This document shows positions 20,452 to 30,847 of a stretch of DNA of 64,000 bases, piece by piece. Below the pieces are notes generated by a model. The model did not search any database and was not told the origin of the DNA. It worked only from the letters and a program-made list of their open reading frames with translations. The stretch's first letter is position 1. Every line of letters starts with the position of its first letter. The translations under genes were made by a program, and so were the position numbers. This DNA comes from Stentor coeruleus. Its lineage: Eukaryota > Ciliophora > Heterotrichea > Heterotrichida > Stentoridae. Location: the NCBI GenBank assembly GCA_001970955.1, contig MPUH01000157.1, forward strand, positions 1 to 64,000, read 5' to 3'.

Positions 20452-21939
20452 TTAGGAAACTTCGTTAAAAATTTTCATCATCATATCTTTAAACTCTTTC
20501 AAATCTATCTGCCCATCCCCATCTTGATCAACTGTACTTATTATTTGTTGCCATACCCTATCAAGGCTTTCAACATTGTCTCCAAGGATATTCTTAAGCT
20601 CATTAGCTGATATTGTCCCATTACCATCAATATCAAACATTTTAAATGCAGTTTCCAAATTCCTTTTACTAATCAAACTCTCTTTTCTCATTGTTCCCAT
20701 TAAAAACTCAGAATAATCAATATGTTCATTCATATCCATATCAACACAATTGAAAATTTTCTTAACTTCAGTTTCAGCTTCATCTTCAGTCATAGTTTTA
20801 AGAAATTCTCTCAAAAGTTCATCTTTGCTAAGTTTTCCATCACCATTTTTGTCTACTGATTTAAAGGTTTCTGCAAGTTGTTTAGTTTCTTCTTTCGAAG
20901 AAAGTTGTGAGGTTATAAAAGTTAACACGGCGTGTTGGAGTTTTTCAGATGCATTGAAGTTTTTCATGTTTTGGATGATGGAAGTTAAAGGTTTTGATAT
21001 AGAATTAGGTGATTGTTCGAACCATGGGTCATCAAGAGCTTGATCTGCTGAGTATCGTAATTCTGCTTTATATTTCAGCATGTTGGTTATAAGATTTTTT
21101 GCAGCTTCTGATATATCAATCCATTCAGGTCCATTCATGCTGAAGCTACCTTTTTTAACTTTCTTCAGAATCTCTTTATCAGACCTTCCAGGAAACGGTG
21201 GCTTCCCTGCTAATAAAATAAACATAATCACCCCACAGCTCCAAATATCACACTTTTCATTGTAGTTTCTTTTAAGTACCTCTGGGGCTATATAATATGA
21301 AGTCCCATATCTATTTTTCATCCTCTCTCCTTCAAAAAGCATTGAAGCTCCAAAATCAATGACCTTCAAAGTTGACATAGGTGAACGTTTTTCCAATAAC
21401 AAATTCTCAGGCTTTAAATCCCTATGAACAATCCCATGCTTGTGACAATAGTTCACAGCACAAAGTATTTGTCTCATAAAATGCATGGCAATTGTTTCTG
21501 ATACAACCCCTGAGGCTATAATAAACTCAAAAAGTTCTCCACCTTTAAGAATTTCAGTAACAAGATAATATTCTTTAGAATCTTCATAGAATTCGTAAAG
21601 TCTGAGTATGTTTGGGTGGTCTATTTTCCTTAAAATGTCGATTTCAGCGAAAAATTTTGAGTGCATTTGCATATCTTTAGTCAGTCGATCTTTTTTTACA
21701 GACTTCACTGCTCGTTCATGACCTGTTAATTTATGAACTGCTGTACGAACACATCCGTATGTACCTTGACCAAGAATTGGCCCTAAATCGTAATCTTTGG
21801 TTATGTTCCAAGTTTTATGGAAAATAAATGTCCCTGGACGAATTGTGATTTTATCAGGAGTGTCGATTGGAGTTTGGGTTTCTAAATGCCTAGATTTTAC
21901 AATTGGATTTGATTTTATGTGACTAGAGTTACAACCCAT
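20452..21939 (-). CDS. Calcium-dependent protein kinase (CDPK), 495 aa
   Basis: Complete CDPK. N-terminal MGCNSS predicts N-myristoylation and palmitoylation, so membrane attachment. Kinase domain about 50-308: glycine loop GQGTYG, Lys79, HRDLKPEN (172-179), DFG (195-197), APE (218-220). An autoinhibitory junction spans about 315-345. Four EF-hands follow, with loops near 363 (DKNGDGKL), 400 (DMDMNEHI, less canonical), 436 (DIDGNGTI) and 471 (DQDGDGQI). All catalytic residues are intact. It should phosphorylate Ser/Thr targets in response to calcium; in ciliates such kinases are linked to motility, contraction and secretion. Its specific role is not shown here. Confidence 0.95.
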   Translation of the reverse strand: MGCNSSHIKSNPIVKSRHLETQTPIDTPDKITIRPGTFIFHKTWNITKDYDLGPILGQGTYGCVRTAVHKLTGHERAVKSVKKDRLTKDMQMHSKFFAEIDILRKIDHPNILRLYEFYEDSKEYYLVTEILKGGELFEFIIASGVVSETIAMHFMRQILCAVNYCHKHGIVHRDLKPENLLLEKRSPMSTLKVIDFGASMLFEGERMKNRYGTSYYIAPEVLKRNYNEKCDIWSCGVIMFILLAGKPPFPGRSDKEILKKVKKGSFSMNGPEWIDISEAAKNLITNMLKYKAELRYSADQALDDPWFEQSPNSISKPLTSIIQNMKNFNASEKLQHAVLTFITSQLSSKEETKQLAETFKSVDKNGDGKLSKDELLREFLKTMTEDEAETEVKKIFNCVDMDMNEHIDYSEFLMGTMRKESLISKRNLETAFKMFDIDGNGTISANELKNILGDNVESLDRVWQQIISTVDQDGDGQIDLKEFKDMMMKIFNEVS

Positions 21940-23128
21940 ATTTAAATAATGGATCTAATTTTACTGTTTAGGTTTCTGAAATATTTTATAAATTGTCAGA
22001 TGATTTGAAGGTGGGTTAGAGTTTTTTATTATAGAGGTTGGGAAAAAGAGATGTGTGGGTTTGAAAAGGTTTTTATTGTAGGAAATGATTTTATGAAAAA
22101 TATAAAGTGTTATGGATGGTTATTGATAAGGTTTGAATCATTGTGGTTTTTATGTTTAAATATTTTGATTTTTGATGCTAGTTTTAGGGTTCTTAGGGAT
22201 TTAGTATATTTTGATGTGCACTTTTTTATAAGTTTAGATTATAATAAAAGTTTTCTTGCAATATGTGTATAATAAGTTTTTTTATATTATTTTTTAAGGA
22301 ACTAAGTCAAACACTTTTGGCTTTTAAGATTAATTCGATAGTCTTTAAATATTTGCTTATAAGTATGAATTTGTAAATGCAATTGTAAAAATTAAAAATT
22401 AGCAAGTATTTGTGTTGTGCAAAAATTTGAACAGCATGAGCATTTTAGCAAATCTAAATAAGGGTTTATTTTAAATCATAATTAAAAGAAAGATAAATAC
22501 TTAGTTTAATGCTGAAATCCACTCAAGAAACCTACTCAAAAATCATCATGGAATACAATTAAAAAAGCGTTAAAATAGTTATTTAAGCTAATAGACAATG
22601 TGAAAATCTTAGAAAGTGGAATTTAGCACTTAGAGTACCTGAAATAAAGAGCACTTTAACACTTAAACGTAAATTATCTTAAATAACCAATATAAATCCA
22701 TAGCTTATAGATATAATTTTCCAATCAAAACTATAAAATACCTTTTCATTTAGCTCTCAATACAAAACCCCTCTCATTCCTATAATCTCTAAAAATCTTT
22801 TAGATCTCCAAAAAAAAAAGACTATTATAAATCAACAGCAAGGAAAAAAGTTCATATTCAATAAATAAACTTAAGCTATCTCAAGTCTTTAACCAAAACA
22901 AACAAAGCAACATCCTAAACCTAATCCAAAAATACTCTTCAAATCAGTTTTTTTTCCAATCCTAAAAATCACTTATAATACTAAACCTTCTATCCTTAAT
23001 ATCATCTTAACACAAATTTCCAATACAATCTTTCTCTTCCCTTTAAAATCCCCATAGACAATTTCTTCACAATACCTGTCAAACTCTTCGCTAAAAATAA
23101 AAAACACATGTTTCCATTTATAAAAATC
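21940..23128. promoter_or_regulatory. Divergent 5' flanks with opposite base skew
   Basis: Between the minus-strand CDPK and the plus-strand CFAP20DC. On the plus strand 21998-22138 lacks C entirely (141 bases) and 22947-23055 lacks G entirely (109 bases), so each gene has a G-depleted coding strand upstream. The middle (about 22280-22700) is ordinary AT-rich DNA with no recognisable gene. No discrete promoter motif is seen. Confidence 0.5.
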
Positions 23129-24499
23129 ATGTTCCAAAATGCTTTTCAAGGCGGGCCATCAGTAGAAGTCCTTTACTCCTGTGACAAAAACCCATCCTGG
23201 TCAATTAATAAATCTAACTGGAAATTATATGAAAAAATAGTAAAAGGTTATGTTATACTAATCGATTCCCATAACATAAAACTAAATATCCCAAGTAATG
23301 ATAAACAAAATTTAGCCCTTGTTCAAGCTTATTTAGTCCTACAAATATTTATAATGCCTACTCAACCTTTTACATTAGAACTTGTCATTACTGATATATC
23401 AAATTCTAAGAGAAGATTAGTTTTTTCATCTGCTTCAAAAGAACTTATAGTAAATCCTCTTCATGCTAGAATACCAAATATTACTTTTGTCAGAGGAATT
23501 TGGGCGAATATTTCTATTGATATGGTTCGTATAGTAAATTCTTGTTTTACTCATAACACTTTTCGTTCTTTGGATTCGATTACGATTTATTCGTTTTGTA
23601 AAATTAGGAGAATTTTTACTATGAGAAACCCTTTAATGGATACTACTGGTAATGAGATACATGCTGAAGGTGTTGAAGCTGTGCCGAAAAGTATGGATTT
23701 TCCTGGAGGAGTTATGTTTGTTAATCAATTGATTACCCCTGATGTAGTTTTACCTATTATTGTTGAGAATGTAGAGATTAAAAACACACCGAAAGCAACT
23801 TTGTCACGTCCTCCTTTAACCACCGCACCAATTGAAAAACCTAAACGCCAAGAAATACGCACATCTTCTCTTAACAAAAAGCAGGGCAACACAACCACAA
23901 CATTTTTCCAAAGAAAAAAAGAAGTTTCCTCCCCTCAAAACAAAGACGCTATAAAATTCATAAAGCCTGAAAGTCTACGTCAAAGTACCCGTCTTGGTAC
24001 CGCAGGTTCAAATAGATACTGTCAAAAAAATGAAGAAGAAAAAATCTTAAAAGAAGAAACTTCAACAGAAAACCCATTAGAAAATGAAGGTGAAGAAATA
24101 GAAGAAAGCATAAAATCTAATGAATTTCATCATTTAACGAATTATCATGATTCAGATGAAGTTATGTCAAATAGTATTGAAGAAGAGATTGAAATTGATA
24201 ATTACCAACAAGAAAATGTTGTATATCATCCTGAAGTTTATGCACAGCCTGATCATAACTATTTTCCTCATGAGATACAAGAGGAGGAAACCCCAAAACC
24301 AACGTTTTTTTCGCTTGGGATGAATCAGGCTACTCAATATAGACCTTATACACCTCCTTTTGCTGGGATGAATAGCATAAAGAATATTACTGTACCTGAT
24401 GAAAGCCCTGAAGAAGAAGCAGTAGAATTAGTTTATGACCCTGTGCTACAATGCTATTATGACCCTACAACTATGGAATATTATCAAGTAAACGAATAA
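23129..24499 (+). CDS. CFAP20DC: CFAP20 domain-containing protein (CFAP20DC-like), 456 aa
   Basis: Residues 1 to about 210 match the CFAP20/DUF667 fold: MFQNAFQGG start, KGYVILID, LVQAYLVLQIF, ELVITDISNSKRRLVFS, PLHARIPN, SLDSITIYSFCKIRRIFTM. The long linker before the second strand block and the extra C-terminal region match CFAP20DC rather than the short CFAP20. The remainder is disordered and acidic, ending with aromatic-rich YDPVLQCYYDPTTMEYY. I chose the ATG at 23129 because family members begin MFKN or MFQN; an in-frame ATG at 23108 would add seven residues. CFAP20-family proteins act at the inner junction of ciliary doublets; the function of the DC branch is less certain. Confidence 0.88.
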   Translation: MFQNAFQGGPSVEVLYSCDKNPSWSINKSNWKLYEKIVKGYVILIDSHNIKLNIPSNDKQNLALVQAYLVLQIFIMPTQPFTLELVITDISNSKRRLVFSSASKELIVNPLHARIPNITFVRGIWANISIDMVRIVNSCFTHNTFRSLDSITIYSFCKIRRIFTMRNPLMDTTGNEIHAEGVEAVPKSMDFPGGVMFVNQLITPDVVLPIIVENVEIKNTPKATLSRPPLTTAPIEKPKRQEIRTSSLNKKQGNTTTTFFQRKKEVSSPQNKDAIKFIKPESLRQSTRLGTAGSNRYCQKNEEEKILKEETSTENPLENEGEEIEESIKSNEFHHLTNYHDSDEVMSNSIEEEIEIDNYQQENVVYHPEVYAQPDHNYFPHEIQEEETPKPTFFSLGMNQATQYRPYTPPFAGMNSIKNITVPDESPEEEAVELVYDPVLQCYYDPTTMEYYQVNE

Positions 24500-24738
24500 T
24501 TTATTAATTTAAGATATTAATTATTGTGAAATTTCAGGTTTTCAAAGGATTTACTTAGGAGTTAGTATTTGAAATACTAAAAAATATCATAAAAACTTAT
24601 ACTCACAACTTCTATTTCCCTCAACTAGAACTTTCACCCTACTCTTTAAAAATCCTCATATTTTCCAACAAAACATTCATCAGTTTTCACAACCCAAAAT
24701 CATTTCTATTTCTAAAGCTTAAACAACTCCCTACCTTA

Positions 24739-25098
24739 TTAACTTGCAAACTTAGTCACAGCTTTAGTTCCTTCAGACACTGCATGTTTAGAAAGTTCTC
24801 CAGGAAGTATAAGTTTAACAGCAGTCTGTACTTCCTTACTTGTCAAAGTATGCTTTTTACTATATCTCAAAAGTTTTGTAGACTCTATAGATATTTTATC
24901 AAAGATATCATTGATAAAAGAATTCATCACGCTCATTGATCTCTTAGAAATTCCAGTATCTGGGTGTACTTGTTTTAAAACTCTGTATATATAAAGAGCA
25001 AAAGTTTCAGAACGTTTTTTAGCTTTCTTTTTTTCAACAATTGCAGTTTTTTGGATTTTCCCAGAGGAACGCTTCTCAAGGCTTTTTCTTCCCGCCAT
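24739..25098 (-). CDS. Histone H2B, 119 aa
   Basis: A complete, intronless core histone. A Lys-rich tail (about 1-32) precedes the histone fold: [21 protein letters not shown], then [19 protein letters not shown], and [23 protein letters not shown]. The C-terminal helix ends with [13 protein letters not shown]. It pairs with H2A in the nucleosome. It is divergently arranged with the F-box gene, with about 196 bases between starts. No other histone gene lies nearby in this window. Confidence 0.96.
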   Translation of the reverse strand: MAGRKSLEKRSSGKIQKTAIVEKKKAKKRSETFALYIYRVLKQVHPDTGISKRSMSVMNSFINDIFDKISIESTKLLRYSKKHTLTSKEVQTAVKLILPGELSKHAVSEGTKAVTKFAS

Positions 25099-25294
25099 AT
25101 TATAAGAAATGGATGCTTTTTAAGACTTTTGCCACTAATAATTGTATTTAATGGGATAAAGGATTTTTGTTTGAGAATAATTTTTATGGTGAATTTTGGG
25201 GAATATGATTGTTATATTGAGGATGCTAATAAAATAAAGAAAAATTGTGAAAAAAGGCAAGGTGGAGGCTAAACCTGCTGTGTCATTGCAGAAG

Positions 25295-26461
25295 ATGTGT
25301 AAGTTTTTTAAGATACCAAGTCCAGTGTTTATAGAAATATTGATTTTCTCGATTGGAAATGGGAAGGAGATGCTTGAGATTAGTGTTAGTTGCAAAAAAA
25401 TGTTTGATTTTGTATATAAGGATCCTAGATTGTGGCTTTCTATTTATATTAAGTGGTTTCCAAAAGACATCAAGCCAGGATCAGAACTGATCCAACTCAA
25501 GCAACGTTTAAAGGATGGATTTAAAGATACATCTTGTAATTGGAAAGATTTATATATATCAGCTTATAAAAAGTATATAAAAATACAGAATGAAGCTTCG
25601 ATCATAAATTTAGCTAAAAACTTCAAGTATTATCTTCTACAAAAACTTCCTAGATTGGTAAAAACTTACAAAACAATATTCATAAGCAAAAATGGGTATT
25701 ATTCTCAAAAAATTACCACAAAAGATATAAAATATCTTGGCTATTCTATAATTTTAACTGCAGGCCATGAAATTCCGGTACAAGGGATTTGTGGTCTTCA
25801 AATGAAAATATTAGGGGAAAAAATTATTTTCACGTCAAAAATCAGAAATGGAATAAATGAAGGGAAAATTGAAATAGAAAAATGTCTGATTGCTATGGTT
25901 GATAAAGATATATATACAAAATATTGGATTATATCTTATTATGATATAGCCAGAAGTCTTTTAAAATATAAGCATCCAGAAAATGATTCATCGAATTTTG
26001 GATTCTGGGGCTATTCTTTATTACTAGATTTGCATAATTTTACAGAAAGTCTTGCATATCATTACGAACGACGCTTTGATTTTTCTGTTGAAGGTTCAAA
26101 AATATCAAGACACATTGGGAGTTTGAGATATAAAATCCCTAAAGATAAAATGAATATGAAATGTAAAAGCCTAGTATTTCCAGATAAATTTGATAATATT
26201 TGCTTAGTAGACTTTGTATTATGCTCTAAGTTTGGAAACCCTTTATCTGGAGGTTCTGCAGGTGGGCTTTTGAAACTCGAAGAAACAAATAGTAATGAAG
26301 GTGATGGATATTCATTAGAAATTATTAAAGAATCTGTAAATATCACTATTTTGTTCAGGGATAAAGGAAAATCATTTATGCTCATAGGAGTTCATGTAGA
26401 ATTTGATATGAGCTTTATAGAGAGTATTTTTAAAAGAGATAAGCCTATAAGAAAAAAATAA
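25295..26461 (+). CDS. F-box protein, about 388 aa
   Basis: The first ATG in the frame, at 25295, starts directly at an F-box: IPSPVFIEILIFS, then EMLEISVSCKKMFDFV and DPRLWLSIYIKWFP (about residues 5-55). The frame is open upstream only to a TAA at 25235 and has no other ATG. The remaining 330 residues have no recognised repeat, but segments such as GFWGYSLLLDLHN resemble FBXO15-type proteins. It probably supplies substrates to an SCF ubiquitin ligase through Skp1; the target is unknown. It diverges from histone H2B and converges with the MYB gene 237 bases downstream. Confidence 0.75.
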   Translation: MCKFFKIPSPVFIEILIFSIGNGKEMLEISVSCKKMFDFVYKDPRLWLSIYIKWFPKDIKPGSELIQLKQRLKDGFKDTSCNWKDLYISAYKKYIKIQNEASIINLAKNFKYYLLQKLPRLVKTYKTIFISKNGYYSQKITTKDIKYLGYSIILTAGHEIPVQGICGLQMKILGEKIIFTSKIRNGINEGKIEIEKCLIAMVDKDIYTKYWIISYYDIARSLLKYKHPENDSSNFGFWGYSLLLDLHNFTESLAYHYERRFDFSVEGSKISRHIGSLRYKIPKDKMNMKCKSLVFPDKFDNICLVDFVLCSKFGNPLSGGSAGGLLKLEETNSNEGDGYSLEIIKESVNITILFRDKGKSFMLIGVHVEFDMSFIESIFKRDKPIRKK

Positions 26462-26698
26462 ATTTAGATTTAGTAACTTTTTAAGTATTTTTTTTAATTG
26501 TGGGAATTATATATAAAATATAATCTTTTTCGGTAAATCTGCATAAAAGTTAAATTTTAGGAGTATTATTGTTATGCACTAAAATTTGATAAAGACAAGT
26601 AGTTCTTTTAGCTAAATTCTAGGATATCAGAAATGCTGATGATTAAACTCTATCTAAATTTAACTAGTTTTTCTATATTACTTATGATTCTGATTACT

Positions 26699-27397
26699 CT
26701 AGGTATGATAAAAAAGAGAAGACGAAGGCTCATCTTTTTGAGAATTGCTAAAATTCTGATGCATTCCTTCACCTAAGCTATTAAACCCAGTAGAATTCAT
26801 GCCTGGGTAAGGGAAAAAAGGCATCATAGCATTGATCACAGACGGTACAACAAAATTTTCACTTTTTTCTTTCGCCCCTTCACGCAATTGCTGAATAAGC
26901 AGTTCAATCGGATCTTTATCATTATTTCTTAGATTTTTCGCTTTTCTCATAAGACTTTTGAACCTATTTTTCACTTGGTTTTCAGTTCTACCTTCTAAAA
27001 GAGAGGCTATTTCACTCCATCGGTTTCCAATTTCTTTTTGTTTTTTCAGTATTGTCAAGTCTTCTGTAGTTGACCATTTTCCTTTGTGAAGTGTTGGACA
27101 AAGGTGGTTATACCATCTCTCTCTGCATTGTTTTCCTTGTCTTATAGGCAATCCTTTATGAACTTTTTCATTAAGATCTTTAGCAATAGAAATCCAGTTT
27201 CTTGCCCCGTTTTCAATTACTATAACCTTAAGAGCATCATCTTCAAAAGAAAGCCAAGTCTGGCGGATTTGAAGCTTTTCTGCATTGATTTCATTTCTGA
27301 AAGGTTTATATAAAGGCTCATAATCGTTAGTGCTTCTGTGGACTAGGCATGGGACCATCCAAAGATCTTGGCTTATTGAATAAGGCTTATGGCTCAT
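26699..27397 (-). CDS. R2R3-type MYB DNA-binding protein, 232 aa
   Basis: Two MYB repeats. R2 carries Trp48, Trp68 and Trp95, with a short insertion (NEKVHKGLPIRQ) before QCRERWYNHL. R3 carries Trp108, Trp127 and Phe146 (HKGKWSTTED, NRWSEIAS, NQVKNRFKSL). The R3 recognition helix is intact, so sequence-specific DNA binding is expected. The C-terminal 80 residues are Asn/Ser/Met-rich and may be a regulatory tail. ATG at 27397. Target genes are unknown. Confidence 0.92.
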   Translation of the reverse strand: MSHKPYSISQDLWMVPCLVHRSTNDYEPLYKPFRNEINAEKLQIRQTWLSFEDDALKVIVIENGARNWISIAKDLNEKVHKGLPIRQGKQCRERWYNHLCPTLHKGKWSTTEDLTILKKQKEIGNRWSEIASLLEGRTENQVKNRFKSLMRKAKNLRNNDKDPIELLIQQLREGAKEKSENFVVPSVINAMMPFFPYPGMNSTGFNSLGEGMHQNFSNSQKDEPSSSLFYHT

Positions 27398-28062
27398 ATT
27401 TAATGCTAAGTTTTTAGTTAAGAGTATATTAAGAGAGATATAAGTATATTATTAATAAATACGATCAAGAGAATTATTTATTTTTGATAGTTTTTGAAGA
27501 TAAAACGTCAAGTTAAGAACCATTTTTATTTGGATTTAAAGTTTTTGTATATGCAGAAGGAGTTAGAAGAAAATTTGATTACAAATTCTTGTGATAAAGT
27601 TAGTAAGAATAGTAAAGGATTAAAGAATTTAGAAATTAGTTTTTTAGTAACTGTTAGAAAATTTAAATAGGAGTTATATTGATTACAACAATGAATAGAT
27701 AAAAAATTAGAAAATTATAAGACAGGGATACACATAAATCTCTATAGAACTTCATGGCTAATATTCCTTAAATTTTGTCAAAGAAAAACTGTACAAATAT
27801 GTTATAAGTAATATAAAAAAATTAACTAAAAAATATTATTATCAAAACTATATATTAAAAGTATATTTTCCTATAAAGTAACTAAGATTTGCATGAATAA
27901 TTCTCAGAGCTCTAAATAACTAATCTAGATCCTTAGCAAGTACTAAACTTTAACCATAGACATACCAATAATATTCTTTTACATACTTTTTCAATCATTT
28001 TCCAAAAAAAATTTAAGAATAAAATCCATAATCTTAAAGTTTTTATAATATCCTAACTAAAT
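27398..28062. other. Intergenic stretch
   Basis: 5' flank of the MYB gene and 3' flank of the zinc-finger gene, both on the minus strand. C is scarce on the plus strand in the half next to the MYB start. A 39-codon plus-strand frame near 27552 is probably chance. Nothing else is seen. Confidence 0.4.
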
Positions 28063-29256
28063 CTAAGAGCTTTTTTGCAAATCCAAGTGATTTATGCAAA
28101 TATTAAAATTGCACTCTCCACAAGTGAACAAGCCAGTCGAGTAGCTCTTTGCACAAGTATCACATTTAAATTTCTTAATCTCTGCCTCTGAACTTGAAGC
28201 CCACTTAAGCTGGTGTCCATTTTTACAATGTAGTTTATGACACTTAGAAATTTTACCCGAAAGTATTCTACTACACTTCAAGCAATAACATTGCGTGCAA
28301 TCCCTACAAAGATAAGCATATTTCATATCACTTTTCTTACAAATCTCACATAAAATCTCATCTTCCCCACTTTCTTCTTTTATCATCTCAACTTCTTCAA
28401 TTTTAAGTTTCTTATTTTCTCTGCACAAATACCCAGGATGAGGAGCTGTGCTTTTGATTTTTTTTTCAGCACATTTCATACACAAATCATACCCATGTTC
28501 AGTACAACAAAAACATTCACCTTCAGTAAATTCTGATTTACATTTATCACAAACTAAGGCAATTTCATCTGAGATATGACTTTTAATCTCTTTAAAATAA
28601 GTCAAATGATGAAATTCTGTACAAGTCAGATTATCATTTGGAGGGTGAATGTTTTGGGTTTTAATCGCACAGGCAATACAACAATCAAATGAACAAGTTG
28701 GGCAATTCCAGCAAGGTTCAAATTTAACCTCTTGACAAATATTGCATCTAAAGCCCCGGCTTCCACTGTTTTCATTGTAAATGAAAATAGTTTCTGGTGA
28801 CCAAATACATTCATGGCCAGATTCACATTTAATTTTCGGGGTTTCTTTGCCAAGATGATGGGAACAGTCTTCACACATGTCAAAGTTGCATGATCTACAA
28901 TGCCAACCTGCTGAGGAGTATATTTTCTGACAGATACTGCAACGTATAGTCCAACTTTGTGTGAGTTTGTAGTAGTAAAATGATAGATCAGAATACCACA
29001 GAAGCTCATGCCCGCTATCGCATTCAAACTTTTTCGGCTTTGGCACTTTAGCGACAGCTTTAGCTTTTTTAGCTTTGGGAGGATCATTAAGAACAGGTTC
29101 TGGTTCTCTTTGAGGAGGAGGAGGGACATGAACTGGATCATGATGAACTGGAGGTCTAGACGAACTGTCAGTTCCAGGTGGTTTGACAAATTCTAACTTT
29201 GTCAGTGGAGGATTTGATAGTGGTGGAGGAACTGGTTTAGATCCACAACAACCCAT
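28063..29256 (-). CDS. Lipid-anchored Cys/His zinc-finger repeat protein, 397 aa
   Basis: MGCCGS at the N-terminus is a strong myristoylation plus palmitoylation signal. A Pro-rich segment (about 8-70) follows, then five DC1/ZZ-like zinc modules of about 50-65 residues, for example CDSGHELLW...CSICQK...CRSCNFDMCEDC and the similar module near 150. The spacing CxxC...CxxC...C..C with a leading GHxLxW is close to plant DC1 and ciliate C1-like domains. C1/DC1 domains bind lipids or proteins; partners are unknown here. The architecture suggests a membrane-bound scaffold. The overlapping frame at 28626-29189 is a shadow. Confidence 0.82.
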   Translation of the reverse strand: MGCCGSKPVPPPLSNPPLTKLEFVKPPGTDSSSRPPVHHDPVHVPPPPQREPEPVLNDPPKAKKAKAVAKVPKPKKFECDSGHELLWYSDLSFYYYKLTQSWTIRCSICQKIYSSAGWHCRSCNFDMCEDCSHHLGKETPKIKCESGHECIWSPETIFIYNENSGSRGFRCNICQEVKFEPCWNCPTCSFDCCIACAIKTQNIHPPNDNLTCTEFHHLTYFKEIKSHISDEIALVCDKCKSEFTEGECFCCTEHGYDLCMKCAEKKIKSTAPHPGYLCRENKKLKIEEVEMIKEESGEDEILCEICKKSDMKYAYLCRDCTQCYCLKCSRILSGKISKCHKLHCKNGHQLKWASSSEAEIKKFKCDTCAKSYSTGLFTCGECNFNICINHLDLQKSS

Positions 29257-29340
29257 ATTTATAGGCTAGTATATTATAGTTTTTATATAGTATAGAGAGA
29301 AGTTATTGAATAGGTTATTTTAAGATGACTAATTTTATAT

Positions 29341-30207
29341 CTAAACTAATTGGAAGCCTTTGTAAATTATATGCAAAGGACCGAATCCGAGAGAACAAAG
29401 GGTAATTGGAAGAAAGAGGGACCAAGTTATTATCCCACAGACTAATAGTACCTGGTTAGCTTTAACACTGTTCATAAAACTCAAAAAATACTGTTCAACC
29501 CAGCTAGGGCTTTTCTTATTCTTCAGCTCTTTGCCAAGCATGTTTAGAATTAAGAAAATCCAATACAAACTCACTCCATAAACCCCCGAAACCATGCACT
29601 TTAAAAGCCACGGCAAAGCATATTGATGTACATTATAGTTCACAAGAGTGCCAAATCCTCCTCTAATTAATCTTTACCTATTTGTAATAAACACTAAACC
29701 GAAAATCATTTCATTCAACTTATAAAACCTTGTATTTTCCATTCTCCTTCCCTTTAAAATCAATCTTACCTGCATAAAAGGGTTAGAAAGTTCAGTTAAA
29801 AACAAACAAATCGGCCCGATCGCCCCACCTCGTGTCTGTAATAACAAACATATTCCTCCAGCAAGAACAAATATATGATGAATTCTCATAGGCCAATCAT
29901 GAACTCCATATATTTCCGCATAAATCACATCATAAGTAAAGTAACCAAGAGAAAAAGCTAGAGTTACAACTTGGATATAGTCAGTTTCTCCATAATAATC
30001 AATACCTTTTGAATAAGTATATGAAAATATACACATGACTATTGCTTCAACTGAATGGATTAAAGAGATATGCTGACCGATAAAATCAAATTTATCCTTT
30101 TTTTCTAATGATGGGGGGATTTTTAAACGTGACCGGATACCTAGGTTTAGTAGGGAGTAGAAGATTGTCCCAGCAATCATAGGAAGGAATAAGTCTGTTT
30201 CGACCAT
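29341..30207 (-). CDS. TLC-domain multi-pass membrane protein, 283 aa, one 15-base intron
   Basis: Removing 29663-29677 (GTAAAGATTAATTAG on the coding strand) joins two frames: complement(join(29341..29662,29678..30207)). The protein has about six membrane helices and the TLC-domain signature: a tyrosine/aspartate-rich helix (LGYFTYDVIYAE), then RIHHIFVLAGG with the paired His, and NPFMQVRLIL. TLC proteins include ceramide synthases and TLCD proteins that act on membrane lipids; lack of a Hox-like domain and the size favour a TLCD type. ATG at 30207. Substrate is unknown. Confidence 0.85.
29663..29677 (-). other. 15-base intron
   Basis: GT...TAG on the coding strand; its removal restores the TLC frame through FITNR/GFGTLV. 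Confidence 0.92.
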
Positions 30208-30553
30208 ATTTAATAAAATTTACGGAATTTTGCCCTTTTTCACCCTTGATAAGATTATTAAAGGGAAAGTTTTATGAGGTAAGAGTTTTATGAGCATTTG
30301 TTAGAGGTATTGAAGCTGTTAAAATTAAGAAATGATCAACTTGAAAAATAAGAAGAATTAGTGTAAATGGTTAATTTTTTTAGAAATTGCAATGCTAGAA
30401 ATATGATGTTAATGTTTAAAACTAAAATTATATTTTTTGTGAGTAATTAAAATAATGAATTTTATTAATCTTGGGATTCAATTATTTTAAAAGTGTTAAT
30501 TATAGTTTATAACATCTAGAAACCAAAGAAATCATGTAGTTTTTATATTTTTG
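30208..30553. other. Intergenic stretch, 5' flank of the TLC gene
   Basis: AT-rich with nothing recognised. C is scarce on the plus strand beyond the first 40 bases, as expected upstream of a minus-strand gene. Confidence 0.4.
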
Positions 30554-30832
30554 ATGGAGACAAAAATGACAATATTTCAAGGGCGTTTAGTATTTTCGAT
30601 ATAATTGGAGCTCCTGTTGCTGAAGGGATCAAGAAATGTTTTTTTTTCAGCGAAAAGCGAAGAAGCATTTTGTCGAATTGGGATTGAAGATAAGGAAATA
30701 ACTGAAGTGGCTGAGATGGTTGTTAAAGTAGCAAATTTTCTATCAATTGAAGTTAGAAAACACTTTTTAGGGTCTGCTGAAAAAATTGTCTTGGAACTTG
30801 ATAGGAAAGGCTTAAATCTTACAAAGTACTAA
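30554..30832 (+). pseudogene. Small coding sequence with interrupted frame, unknown product
   Basis: An ATG at 30554 opens METKMTIFQGRLVF and then stops. A second frame reads FDIIGAPVAEGIKKC, and the original frame resumes as FSAKSEEAFCRIGIEDKE...LNLTKY to a TAA at 30832. The two frame changes fall near short T runs (30592-30597 and the nine T at 30639-30647). This could be homopolymer assembly error in a real protein of about 93 aa, a broken gene, or chance. A 13-base GT...CAG at 30638-30650 would mend only the second change and is shorter than any intron seen here. No family recognised. Confidence 0.35.
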
Positions 30833-30847
30833 AATATTATAATTGAT

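Noticed and set aside
22051-22272. 73-codon plus-strand frame
   Set aside because: It sits in the C-free 5' flank of the CDPK gene; lack of C makes long frames likely by chance and the peptide looks unlike any protein.
22440-22700. Protein-like frame starting with an ATG at 22509, interrupted by two TAA
   Set aside because: It lies near a G-poor flank where TGA is rare for compositional reasons, so open-looking frames are expected. No homology is recognised.
28626-29189. 187-codon frame overlapping the zinc-finger gene
   Set aside because: It is a shadow in another frame; the Cys/His pattern and MGCC start support the main frame only.
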